Positions 37,948-51,022 of a stretch of 64,000 nt of DNA are shown piece by piece. This stretch comes from Juglans regia. Taxonomy: Eukaryota > Streptophyta > Magnoliopsida > Fagales > Juglandaceae. The first letter of the stretch is position 1. The number at the start of each line of letters is the position of its first letter. The stretch lies in contig NC_049904.1 in assembly GCF_001411555.2 (NCBI RefSeq), positions 33,375,473-33,439,472 of the forward strand, in the 5' to 3' direction. Both the position numbers and the translations under genes were made by a program. The notes below the pieces were generated by a model. That model was not told the origin of the DNA, ran no database searches, and saw only the letters and a program-made list of their open reading frames with translations.

Positions 37948-40451
37948 GTTGGTGGAGGAGCAACAAAACAAATAGGAGAGAAGAAATAGCATGACCTAGA
38001 GAGAGAGAGACGTTTGTGAGAGATTGTTGAAGGTGTTGGCGCAGGAGGTGAGTAAGGGGAAATAGATAAAAGAATAAAATAAGTTTTAGGGTTTTGATGG
38101 ATTGGCTTAAACGGTGTTGTGTGGAATGAGGTGAAGGGGGTTGGGCTCGTGTTTTTAAGTTTTGGGCTTTGCATGTGAAAAATATACCATTTTATAAATC
38201 AATGAAAATTGTATCACATGTGTTTTTAATTATCTCACGTGGCCCGCATGATGGTTATCTTAAGGATTCGTATAGGTCTTTAAGACTTGGGTGACTAAGC
38301 CTTTATTGTTTTGGGCTTATATCCAATGGACTTCCTGATCTGGCCCATTCATTTTAGGGTTATGAGGGTCATTTCACTTATAGTGAGTATTTGATAACTC
38401 AATAGTAGACCAATATTAGCATGCAACACGAAGGCCTTTGTATGAAATAAATTATTTAGTATTGTATTGCAAAATAATAGTTGAGATAATGATGGAAAAC
38501 ATGCTTAAATGAGAAAAAAGTCTCATATTTTCAAGAAAGTTATTGTTACTTTTAATGAGATCAAATATGAAATCAATTCGTGATACAAGAGATGATTGAT
38601 CTTGCGGATCTCTCCAGAGAGAGAAAGTCCGCTTCTCTCCACACAAAGTATCTTATTCTTTTTGTTTTATTGTTTCACCAAAAATGAGGGTGGAGCTTTC
38701 ACCCATTTTCGCATTTTCTCGATTTATTGCTTTTCAGCTATCGATGTTTACATGCACCCCATCATACAACTCTCCAGCTGCCAATCTATTGGTACAGAGT
38801 AAAATCGAAAATCTTAGCATGTGGCCACCACGCGCCACCTTGTTGAAACACCTCTGACAGCTACATACGTTGTACATACGTCATATTAGTGGATCTACCA
38901 CTCTAATACGTGTTAGATCTAACCCAACCCACTCCAATACCACCCGTGTGTGGTATCAAAGTGCCATCATGACCATGCTAAAAACAATTCAGCCACGGAC
39001 ATTTGGGCTAATCCATGACGTCTATCTCATTATGTTCTTGCTTTCCTTAATTAGAAATTTTGAAGATGAGGATGTCAATTTATTCTTCAAACATATCAGG
39101 CCAACAAACTACAATGCACCACCTCTAGTAGTGGCGTTACAATTTGTTTATCAAACTGTAAAATATGATCATTTAAGATGATGCCCCCTCTACAAGTAAT
39201 GGGTGGTGACCTTTTTTTTTTGTGCCCCAATACCCAACTTATTTACATTTTTTGCACTGCACCTATTATAATAGCGTATTTGCTATTAAAAAATATGTAT
39301 ATATATATTAAACCAAGTTATTCACTTAAATGTGTATATTGCGAGGCATTATTTATTGAACGAACACCCCGCGAAGTTAAAAAAAAAAAAAAGAGAGATA
39401 AAAATAAAGTACTAATGGTAGCCAAAGGAGTTTTCATCTTAACTTAAACTAGAGCTTTTGTAAACTAATTTTAAAGACATTTTTTGTTTGTTATATATAA
39501 AATTTGGAAAACACTACTTCCACTGAGAAATAAGTATCAAAGATTTATACCGACTAATTGCCACCTAGCTATTTAAAAATAAAAAATAAAAAAAAATTGA
39601 TTGACTTGCCTTTTAGCTCCCTCGCACCCCTTTCTCATTTCAAATCTCTCGCCTAGGATGCCAACAAAAATACTACATTTTAGCAAGAAATTATGAGAAA
39701 ATGCTAGAAAGAACCACTCTTGCTTACTTCTCTAACACAAATGGCTTTGCTTTTTTTAGCAAAAGCAATTTTGGCAAAGCAAATATCTAGAACAGGAAAT
39801 ATCTATTTACAAGGTGTAGAATGGTGTCTATAAGGTCAAGTTAGATTTTAGGATGAACACGCCCTATCCCATAACCATCTCTCATACAAAAGTTTAAAAC
39901 AATTCGTTCTTATATTTTAAGTGAAAGTCTATTTTCAGTATGATAAAACTTCCTATATCATGTCAGCACACCACCAAACATGGATCGTAATTTAAGCATA
40001 ATTGATGGAGTAACAGATTCTAAGATAATAGAGGATGATATTATGCCATAATTCATATAATCCTCCACACTAGGGGTGCTACCCGCACCCCCGGGCGGGG
40101 GAGCTCTGTTCTCGCACCCTGCCCCTGCCTTGGCAGAGGGTGGAGTTTCCCCCCCAGAATCCAGTCTCGCATCCTCATCCTCAAAACCCATTCATCAATC
40201 ACATCATTCGAATCCAAACATCAAGACAAAATTTGTATGAGGGATTGTGGATACTTAAGAACGTACTATATAAGACGTAGGAGAAATAGTGCGTCAGTGA
40301 TGATGAGGGTGCTCCGCAAGAGAGGGGGTGCAACGGTTGAGGTTATTTGGATTGAGAAAGAGGGGCGAGATTCAAATTTTAGAGAGAGAGAGTCCTGGGA
40401 AGTGGGAGTTGGGAGGATTTTAGTCTTATAGTAAGACAATGAGAGTTGGGA

Positions 40452-40453
<2 letters not shown>

Positions 40454-40487
<34 letters not shown>
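40454..40487. repeat. (TA)n microsatellite
   Basis: About 17 uninterrupted TA units; the translated Tyr-Ile repeats are an artefact. Confidence 0.95.
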
Positions 40488-40497
<10 letters not shown>

Positions 40498-40820
40498 TCG
40501 AGATAGGGCGAGAGAAAAGCAGACTAGGGCTATCCCTATCTCACCTGTTGCCCCTGCAAGTTTGCCTGGATGTGGGGTGGGGTGGTGGGGAAGGTCCCCA
40601 TTGCCCTTTCCTACACCACACTGATAGACCAGTCGTGCATTATTAGGTTATCTTTTGTATATGCTTATTTAGCTGCATGTTATTAGCATGTTATGAAATC
40701 TTAGCTCCTCTGTACAAATCCATCCATATGGGAAGATACTCATTGTAATATGATTATAAAAGCAGTATTACACCTCTCATTATCTCATCACGTTGTGCAG
40801 TATTTTTTTAAAACTCTTCA

Positions 40821-40920
40821 TAGTATCAGAGCAAAAAACCTGAATTTGAACCTTAACTTTATAATATACCTAATTAATTAAATATTACACGTGATGAACT
40901 TGCTTATTAAGGGGGAGTAT
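40821..40920 (+). mobile_element. Retroelement remnant with PBS and polypurine tract
   Basis: TAGTATCAGAGC at 40821-40832 resembles the initiator-Met tRNA primer-binding site of plant LTR elements (TGGTATCAGAGC), preceded by LTR-like 'aaactcttca'. Only about 75 bp later is a purine tract 'aagggggag' (40909-40917). The layout suggests a miniature or internally deleted LTR element. LTRs were not demonstrated, because a MITE follows directly. Confidence 0.4.
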
Positions 40921-41188
40921 TAATAAGGGTAGTGATAGGCTTACCACCCTATTACTACCCATCTACTACCAAAAGGTATTTTAAGTTTTTTTTATTTTTT
41001 TATCATTTTCTTTTAAGTATTTTTTTAACATCCTTAATCACTAAGAAAAAATTAAAAATATATATATATTTACTAATACACACTTCCTTAATCATTAAGT
41101 AAAATAAAAAAATTAAAAAAAATCAAATATAAAAAGAGTAGTAAATGGGTAGTAGTAAGGTATTAACCCTATCATTATTCTATTAATA
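40921..41188. mobile_element. MITE with 'agggtagtgata' inverted ends
   Basis: Left 'taataagggtagtgatagg' pairs with right 'ttaaccctatcattattcta'; 'ctacccatctactacc' pairs with 'agtaaatgggtagtag'. The core has 'taagtatttttttaacatcc' as in other members. Non-coding. Confidence 0.7.
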
Positions 41189-42235
41189 ATATAACACAAA
41201 TGATTAAATCTAAATATTATTATAAGTTTAAGCTCTTAAAACAAGTGATGATTTTACATATCGGTGGCCTGGACTAAGAGAAAATCTATTTAAAAATTTT
41301 ATTTTTTCACACCCAACACATTGCTAATGTAGAAACTTTCCACATCAACTATGCTAAAAAATTATTGGTATTTAAAAAAAAAAAAATTATAACGAGTCTC
41401 ACAATAAGTGATATGCTAGCTATCGTTTTATGTATAACAAAACTCAATACTAAACCCCTGCACCTAAGAGCCACTCTTCACCCCTATTTGGTTCCCAATA
41501 AAAGGCATGAAAGGGAACAAACGAAAATGTAAAATTAAATTTCTAAGTTATCATTATCCGTAATATTGTTCGGCCGGGCGTTGAACTGTGCCCATAGCAA
41601 CTAGTTCTTTAGTTTATTTTTCTATAACATATAAAGCAAAACCTAATAAGTAGAATAATTTTATTTATGAGTTGAATTAGATATAGTTATGGGTGTAAAA
41701 GAGTCGTGCACTTATTCATTTTTTTTTATTTAAATCTTATAATTATTCACTTTTAAAAAAAAATATGCGATACATGCACACTTTATGATTATAAATATTA
41801 AATTTTTTTATTTTTTAATTCCTAAAATTCCTACGGCAGTGTCATAACCCGTATTCTTAGAGGCCCAAGCCCGTTTGTAGAAATCTACCCTGTTTTATAA
41901 GCCCAAGACCCGTTTAACCCTTAACCCAGCCCTCCTGAAAAAAAAGAGGCCAAACGACGCCGTTTCTTATGCGTTAGAATCATGTTTTTGTTCTATTTTC
42001 CGTCCTCGTCCTCGTCCACGTCCACAGCCCCCCCACCCGCGTCTCTCTCTGTTTTTCCGCAGTGCTCCGTGCCGCCGGTCCTCTCCGTTTGGCGCCGGTT
42101 GCGGTAAGTTCCTCTTTCTCGCTGTCTTCTTTCCGTCGTGCCGTAGCACGTCCCTCGGCCGCCTCTGACCCTTATACACGCTCCAATTGCTGCGCTCCTA
42201 CGGTACTGGTAAGCCATCCTCATCCTCTTCGTCCG

Positions 42236-42242
<7 letters not shown>

Positions 42243-42275
<33 letters not shown>
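42243..42275. repeat. (CT)n microsatellite in TEX10 5' region
   Basis: About 16 CT units within a pyrimidine-rich 5' leader or promoter. GA/CT repeats are common near plant transcription starts. Confidence 0.9.
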
Positions 42276-42280
<5 letters not shown>

Positions 42281-42766
42281 CCCTCCATCTGCGTATCTCA
42301 CTCTCTCGGTTTCACACTCCATCCCGTCGCTCTCTCTCTTGTACGCCGTCGCCCAGGCTCCTCCGCCTCACAGAGTCCAGTCGCACTCCACCTCGTCATC
42401 CGGCTCTCAGTTTGTCGCTGGTAAGTTTTCCTCTTGCTCCCCCTCGGCGTCTCGGCCTCTCTTTCATCTCCCCGTTTGTTCGCAGCCGCCGCTCAAGCCC
42501 TTCACCACGTGCACGTCGTCCTTTCCTTCGCCACCAGTACGTCTCCATGTTTTTGTCTCTTCTCTGTGCACGAAGCCGACACCCATAGCGGCTCCATCAC
42601 TAGCTCGTTTAATTTTTTTTTTTTGTAATACAGAAAGCAAAACCTAAAAAGTAGAATAATTTATTTCTTAGCTCCCCAAATTCCTACAGCAGGTGCCAAA
42701 AACCATAGGCTGCGCCGTTTAATTGTTTTTTTTTTATCTTCTTTCTAGGGTAAACAGCTAGTTCAA

Positions 42767-43397
42767 ATGACGCGTTCCTCAGCTTCATCAAAGAAGCAGC
42801 AAAAGCGGGGAGTCGACTTTAAAGTAATAATCCATGCGTTAGCACAACATTTAATTTATTCATATTTTGTGTTAAATATTTAAACTCTCTAGAAGATGAT
42901 GTTATGACTTTTTTTGGTTGAAACTCGGCAGAAAATAAAGCGTAAGGTTGGCCGGAAATTGCCCCCACCGAAGAATGCTACGAATACTGAAATTAAATCC
43001 AAAGGTATAGGCTACGAGTCTTACTTGTACTTCTAATTGTTGTATTCAATGTGATTGTTGTCCTTACAAAATTGGGCAAGGAAAACCCACTAGTAATTTT
43101 CAGTTGTATATTGAGTTGGCATTATCAAGTGTTTCATTGAAACTTGGAGTCTCTGATAAGGTCTTTGATGTTGTAGAACGAAGGAGCAATGGCGCTCCTT
43201 GAGAACTGCCTTTTAAAAGTTTCAATGAAACGCTTGATAATGCCAACACAAAATACAACTGACTGTGTCCTCTTCTGTTAGGACCTGGCAAAAATATATA
43301 TATATATTTTTTTTGGGGTTTCTAATCTATCTTGGTAAACAATTATACTTTTGGTTGAGGGGAATAGAGGACCATATAATTATTATTTTTATGATAA

Positions 43398-43433
<36 letters not shown>

Positions 43434-46400
43434 TTGATAAGTACTCGAAGTTTTTATTGTAAACTCAAAAGGCATACCCCCGACACACTTGTAATATACA
43501 AGAGGAATGCCTAATTACACTTTTTGACTGAATAAAAAAAAAGTTTCTTTCCCTTTGAAACCAGTGAAGCATTTAGTGTTGTTCCAATGAGTGGTAAATG
43601 ATCGATATTATTGCCTAAAAGTTTTCTCATGTGCATTGTGAGCAGCAATTATTCTTCCTGAGCAGAGCGTAGCATCAGAAAAGCAAGGTTTAGCTGTGAA
43701 CAAGAAAGGTTTGACTTTGAAAGAACTTCTTCAGCAAACATCCCACCACAATCCGAAAGTTCGTAGAGGTATTTTCTCAGTTTTAATAATTTCCCTCATG
43801 CATTCGAAGGATGTTGAAAGTGCTTTGCAGAGCAATTCTTTTTTGATAAATAAAAATATTATATATATAAATCAATAGGAGTAATCAAGTACACTGGACG
43901 TATACAAGAAAACACCTAGCCCATACAAGAGAGCCCCTAATGACCCAAAAATCCCATGAAACCTACCCAAAATACACCAAGCCTGAATTGAACACACCTC
44001 CCCAACCCCGACCCCAACCCATTGTTTCCATAAAACTAATCCTCTACCCTAACATCCCACAACGAGATTGTCTTCACAATGCCCTCCCTTTATTCTTCCC
44101 TCGACTTGAGCTACCTCCCTTTCAAGCGCGTGACTCGCCTCAATTGCAGTGAGTAGAGCTTTAAATTGATCTTCATATTCTTCATGTTCTCCATATGAAA
44201 ACCTCATGATTTGCTGAAGTCCGTTAACTTTATTCAGAACCCAATCTGATGGTGAATCCGATATATTGTTTAACAGAGGGATAAAAACCAAGGGAATGAC
44301 ATTATATCCAGCCAATGTACCTGATTGCACTCCCGATTCCAAGCCTTCCCCCACATGAGGCACCAACGACAAACCGCTAGTGTCCATTGTTTCTGCCTCC
44401 ATTATAGGTTCCTCCCCTCCATCAACATCGCTTGGCTTTGCACCACCCCCCAACGATCTTTGTCGTGTCGCTTTGTCTGGCCCTATTGTTCCCTCTGTAA
44501 CACAGGAAGGGGAAGCACTACCTTTTGTAACCTTGTTTGCATCTTCCAAAAGAGGTTTGACTGTTTCTTCCAAAATATTTGAGACACTGGAGGGTCCCCT
44601 GTCTTCAACTTAGGATGAACCCTGTACAGAAGTACCAACCCCATTTGCATATGGGGATTGAGGTCCTACAGCTCCCTTAGGAGGCATAGTGACACTGGCA
44701 TGGACAAAGATGCCAGCGTCCAACGACCTTATCTGTGATGGCGTTGAAACGCCCTTTGTCGGCACACTTGTGGCCTTCAAACCCGAAGGATCTACCCCCC
44801 GCCCTCCCTCATCCATGCTCGACCCACCGCCAAAACCAACGACTAAATCTAGTCCCTTATCCACTTTAATCATCAGATTTCTCACATACTCCATAACTCC
44901 GTTCAATTGAGCTTTGACATCCCACAAGACCCCCTCCACCTCTCCCATTCTCACCTGACGGCTTTTGTCTCCTACAAGTACCTCAACAACGCAGCGTACA
45001 AAGCACCTTTGACTGAGGACGACCTTCCCACTGTTTTTCCAAACTCCCCAGTAACACTTCGAATGGACTACAGAAAGCGTTTCCATCCAATGCAATTAGC
45101 GCCCTCCGGAATCACCAATAATCCTTTCCTCCTTCCATTCCAGAATTCTAAGAGTTGCAGAAAGCTGCCCCTTGCATTAACATGATGTTGAATGATAAAA
45201 ACTCCATTACCTATCCTTAACTTTCTAAAGAAACCTTCATGAAAGATAAGTTCTAAACAATCCTCAATCCCCTTAGCCACCCACGAAGCTGTCATCCCCC
45301 CTAGACACGTGAACTTAGTTATCATTTTGCTACGTTAAAAAATACGAAAATTATTTCTTCCCTCTTTCGTAAAAACAAAAGTTTTTGATTCCACTTTCAA
45401 CCACCTCTCGCCTTCCAACTGAGACGAGTCCACATTGCGCGTTGTCATCGTCAAATCCCTCCGTGGCCACTGCTCCCTACTGCTTCAACTTCATTTTCTT
45501 AAAGTAAAACAATAGAGCTTCATCCAGGTTGGGTTTTTGTGAAAAAACCCTGTCACCAGAGTTAACGCTGGACGACCCTTGGTGGAGTCGCCGGGGCTCG
45601 TCGACCTTATATGTGCCGGCGGTGAGGGGTCACCCGCCGTTCTAGAGTGGGAAAGGGTGGCGGAGTTTATGTAGGGAGACAGAGACAGATCTAGTTTCTG
45701 CGACAGAGCAGACGAAGGAGACAGAGACGGACGCCGGAGACAGAGGTAGAGACAGGGACAAACGATGGCAACAGACGGCACAGAAGGACTACACAGACGA
45801 CGGAAACCTAGACAGAAGCTACGAAATCTGGTCGTCGAAGGGAGGACCGACACCGGCCGGCCCTCAGCGGCAGCGTCGGGGCCCATCGGCCAAGTTTGTT
45901 GCGGTGGTGAGATGCCACACGCCGGCTAGGGTGGGGGAGGGGTGGCGGCGGGTCTGGGTGTTTAGGGTTCTCTCTCTCGCTTTTATGTCACACTTGAAGT
46001 TTTATGGAATATTTTTTCACTTTGCAGAGCAATTCTATGTTTAGATATCAGGAAGGTAGGAAACATAAGCCTTTGTGATATTTCTTTTCAATGAATGAAG
46101 TAAATACTCGGTCATCAAAGTATATATCAGTGTATGTATGTAATGGGATATATGCATTATACTCTTTCTGCACTTGTTATCTCGCTTTAGCTTCCACATT
46201 GAAGTTTTCTTATGTATTGAGTGGCAGTCTAGACGGTGTACTAAAAACCTTGTTTCTCTTTGCAGATGCATTGATTGGTATCAGGGATTTATTCCTTAAA
46301 CACCCAGCAGAGCTAACGTTGCATAAATATGCTGTCATAGAAAAATTGCGTGAACGTATCAGTGATGATGATAAAGTGGTTCGAGAAACACTGTATCAAC

Positions 46401-49400
46401 TGTTTAAGACAGTAATATTCCCAAGCTGTAAAGAGGTAATTTCCTTTTCTTTCAATTTATAAATTATAGGAATCTTTACTGTTCATTACACCTGTTCTCT
46501 ATTTCTGTGACACTGTTTATCTCATTTTCCTGCACAGGACAATCAAGGGCTTTTCACTTCCTTAATCATGGCATATATATTTAATGCAATGACGCATTTA
46601 TCAATTGACATTCGGCTCATGGCGTTCAAATTTCTTGACCTTGTTGTTGAAAATCATTCCCCATCCTTTTTGTTGTATGCTGAAAAGGTGTCTTACTTTG
46701 ACTCTTTTGGTTAATGTTTGGAGTTGTTTCAGTGTAATTATAGTATTTGGCATTTATCTCTTGAAAATTCTTCTCATTTTAGCTGTTTGAGAAGTCATGC
46801 TCTTAATTTTGGGTCATTAACTCTGGTATTTTGCCATGTCCAACCGAGATAAGGATTGTGGGTGGCAGTTTGGTCAAATACCAATAAAAAAAAAAAAAAA
46901 ACAGAATTAAATATTCGTATTTCCCATTTTTTATGGTTTTGTTTAAACCCTTGTTTTTGGCTGCTAATCATCCCAATTTCAAAGAAACTAGGTTGTTTCT
47001 TTTAAGTGTTATCATTCTTTATGGTTTTGGAAATCTATCAAATATTTTAGTGCTTGCGTCATCTACAGATTCTTCAAAGTTATGGGGATATTCTACGGAA
47101 GAATCAGTTCTATTCACATGACAAGGGCAAGCTCAAGAATGTTCTTGCTGGGTTGATGCGCTGCTTGTCACTGGTGCCATGTAATAAAAGAGAAGTTGAC
47201 TCATGTGAAAATGTACCTTCTGATTATCAATTGTGAATGCAACAGTTGTCTTGAGTGTTTTTTTATCTGTTGGCTATTTAATGTCGTGGTGCTTAGCAAT
47301 TCAGCTGTATTTCATAATTGTATTTTGCTTTTGAAACTTTGGATGCAGTTATATTTTGCTTTTGAGTTTTTGTTATGATCTTGTCATTCCTTTACCATCT
47401 TAAAAATCTTCGTCTTTGTTACTTTTCACTACTTAAGCTTGTTGTACTAGCATCTTCTGTGCTTTTTACCATCATTTTCATGTCTTTATTCTTGTATTTG
47501 AGTACTTTGTCTTGTGTTTGTATTGTGTCAAGTTCATTTCACATGTTTTTGTCTAGACAATGTAATTGGGTGGATTCTGTAATCAGGTTTTTAATGCGTA
47601 TAAATCTTTCTATTTAGAAAGTGAATATCTAAATGACTGAGTTGATATGAAGGGTTAAGAGGATATTTCCTGTGTGATGATGGCCGTATTTGGTTTTCCT
47701 CCACTGAAATATTAGTAGATAATAGATTCTGTTCTATTACCTGGAACCTAACAACAAACTTTGATGTCTTCAGCTTCTACAAATTAGTTTTGTCCTTCCA
47801 AGTTCAGTAAATGTTTCACTCTAATTTATTTTGCGTGATACTTTTGTGTAGTCTCTTATGCCTTTTTTCATTGTTATTGCCTATCTTTTTTTAATAATAT
47901 CTTTCTTCATGTAATAGAAAGATGCTGGACAAGGGATGTTACATGCTTTTGAACCTGACATGCCTGCAGAATCTGCTGGTATGTGAAAGCACCTTATACC
48001 AGACTTGTATGTAGATTTGTAACTTTGTTGATGTTAGCATTTAGTAATCGGGTCATGGCAATACTTGTGTGAATCATAAAGATGGAATTACTTAATCCAG
48101 CACTAATGGTAGCACCAGTAATCAAGTCTTTCGTTGTTAAGATTTTTTCTTCACATCGAGAACTTGATATTATGGGGCATCCTACCAGCTTACATTCAAT
48201 GATATCTCTCACCTCAATAACTTTCATTTGTATCATTGTTTTGATTATGAGCTTTCAAGGCATTTTTCTTTCTTTATTATATATATGGAAAAGCCTATCT
48301 TTGGGTGTAAATAATAAGATATGAAAATGAAATTCACATCTGATTATTATTATGCTGTAAGTTCTGATGGTCCTGGCCTATGCTTGCTTTGTTTGCGTAG
48401 GGTTTCCTCTCATCGTCGAGAAACTAAAGGACCTCGTGCCAATTTTAGTTAATTGTTTCCAAGATTTCATTTCACTGGTTCATACAATGCCACTTCTCGA
48501 TGTGCAATCATTTGATTGTCTTGTGGGTATACTTCAGAGCATAGATATTGCAGTCAGATCTTTTATTTATGGGACTAGTAAGGGTAAGTCCGAATACGCA
48601 CTTTCTCATGGAGAATCAGATGTGACAGTGCGGGATGAAGCTATCTCATCATTGTTAATGAAGAAGGTACTAGTAGTGTTCCCCCTCAGTCCAGCGCATC
48701 AGCTTTCCGAAAAGGTATAAGCTCAATAGAAGTTCTTAGATCATCACCTTTGCTCCCACAACAATGCATTCTTTTATCCTCTCTAATGTCACTGTTCTGG
48801 TTGGGTTTCCTTCCTTTTACATATGTTTCTGTGGTAATATTAGGCCCATCTCTTTTGACCTCAATGTTTTGTGGGTTAGAAGTTGTAATTTGAGTTTGTT
48901 TGGTTCTTTTTATTTCCTCTTGGCAGGATGTGGATAGATATTTTATCTTCAATGTTTTGATTACGGGAATACTTTTGCAATTCAGTGAATGGATATGCCC
49001 TCCTGCTGGTGTAATGGAAAAATTTCTAGAATTTATAGAAAATGCGCTGCTTAGAAAGGTCTGTTCTTTTACCATTATGTTTCTACGATTTTAATGATGG
49101 ACAAGCTTCACAAAGTTGCTTCTGTGGATCTATATAATCTACTTAAAGTGTTTGGTGAGGTGTGGTAATATAATTGAGAGGATAGACTTATAAAAAAAAA
49201 AAAATATAATCGGGAGGTTATGATGTGCAGGTATAACCATAAAAGCCTAATATTTTGTTTCAAGTAATTATTTAATTCTCATGCTATTAATTGGTAAAAT
49301 CATAGAGAATATGTTTCGTACCAATTGTTGTTGACTAGCAATTGTTCATGTCAGAAAGAGTAAAGTCCCAAACATAAAAAAGCATAATTTTTTCCTGTGT

Positions 49401-50978
49401 ACTTGGCTATGCCTTCTTTTCTTATGAATAAAACTTCTTAATTACCTATTAAAAAAAGGAAAATTCTTTACACTATACTGCTATCCCATTTTCACCACAC
49501 TATGTAAGATGTGGCACATTTATCACCATTGGATGATAAAGAATCACCATTGGATGATCCTTTATTGGATGATTATTTATCATCCAATGGTGATAAATAT
49601 GCCATATCTTACGTAGTAGGATGAAAGTGAGATAAGAGTGTGGTGTATAGTATTACTCATTAAAAAAATTATAGCTTTTTATGATGAGGAACCTCAGAGA
49701 CCATGTAAAATGCAAGGTGTATTTTATCTGGTTAAACCTCTAACATGTGTAACATGTCCACATCATATGGATTAGGTAAATCATTATCTTTTTACTGATG
49801 GGACATGGCCCCTAGAAATTGATTTGCAGCCAAAGTTTGATCTTAGACCTGGGGGGAGCATAATCCCAAGACCAAGGCTCTTACCACTTAAGCCAACCCT
49901 TAGCTTAGGGGTTTAAAAGAAGTTTTTTGCCACGCCGTTCTTCCTGTCAATCAAATTTATTTTATCTATATAAAAGAAATAGCACAATTAGAAATATATT
50001 AATGCTGATATTGATTTTATGATTTCAAAAAAAAAAAAAAGATTTTGGCGACCTATAAAAAATGATTTTGGTTGCTTATTATTTGTTACAAAGTATATAG
50101 GAGATAAAATATACAAACAAATTCGAAATATTCCCATAGGTAATATTTGTGGAATTATATAGTATCATTTTCAGCATTTACTGGACCACAATCTCACTGA
50201 CAGAGTTGGGAGTTTGATCAGTTGAATCTATAATGCCTTCAACTCTTATTGGAGGAATTAACTTACTTTATGTAATTGTAAATCCTTTTTTGTCTCGACT
50301 CCCAGGACAAAAGTATGCTGATTATCTTGGAACTAAAATCCATTTCTTATGCAGTCTAATTTGTGTTCCCCTTACTAAACCCTAATTTTCTGATATTTAT
50401 ATGGGCTTTTAACATGTTCTGATGTTTCTAATAAGATAATCATATTGTATGGATGAGTGAAATGCTTTCATTTTGTTTGACTGTATATAGTTTTGCAGAT
50501 TTGTAGTGGAACACGATTTGGCAAAGCAGTATGGGAAAAGCATTTACTTTCCCTTCTTCCTTTCTTTCCGAAACTTCTTTTACAAGTGGTGAGCAATTGG
50601 AGGTCTCGTCTTCTTCAGGTCTGACTTGCTCTCTTAAGAGTTGAAAAATTACCAATCGCGTGTGTATGGAAAATTACATGTTGAATCTCTCTCTCTCTCT
50701 CTCTCCTCTTTATTTGATTGCCTATTCATGCACTTCGGTTGTCCTGTGATTCTTGATTTATCTGAAGATCTAGAGTTTCCAGAGAGTAACAAGAAACCCA
50801 ATGATAATCTCAATATAGTAACTATTTAATTGCAGGCGTTTACTAAAACTTTCATGGATTGCCATCCCGAGTCTTCATTAAAACTGGCATGCCTTTCTAC
50901 AATTGAAGACATGCTTATTCCTGTAAGCTTGGCTTTTTACTCTTTGGCCGCAATTACTCTAATTTCATAGATTGCACA

Positions 50979-51022
<44 letters not shown>

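Larger units (their letters stand above)
36030..42766. other. Intergenic region between divergent MED27 and TEX10 genes
   Basis: No gene supported. It contains a GTTTGG-type MITE (36206-36408), a MITE-like block (about 36565-36760), a hAT-like element (37427-37947), a possible LTR primer-binding site near 38949, a (TA)n run (40454-40487), a retroelement remnant and MITE (40820-41188), and the TEX10 promoter and 5' UTR (about 41850-42766), which is CT-rich with TGGGCY motifs in reverse orientation at 41862-41867 and 41900-41905. Confidence 0.65.

Noticed and set aside
37779..38174. Minus-strand frame of 131 codons
   Set aside because: It overlaps the end of a hAT-like element and has low-complexity composition.
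38949..38966. TGGTATCAAAGTGCCATC, resembling an LTR primer-binding site
   Set aside because: No LTR, gag or pol sequence could be recognised around it.
40072..40160. TAGGGGTGCTACCCGCACCC, a possible hAT-type end
   Set aside because: No partner end or target duplication could be found nearby; left out as a feature.
40439..40646. Frames encoding Tyr-Ile repeats
   Set aside because: Direct translation of a TA microsatellite.
42062..42647. Overlapping long frames rich in Ser/Leu/Pro upstream of TEX10
   Set aside because: They come from CT-rich 5' leader DNA and a CT microsatellite; no family resemblance, and the conserved TEX10 N-terminus starts at 42767.
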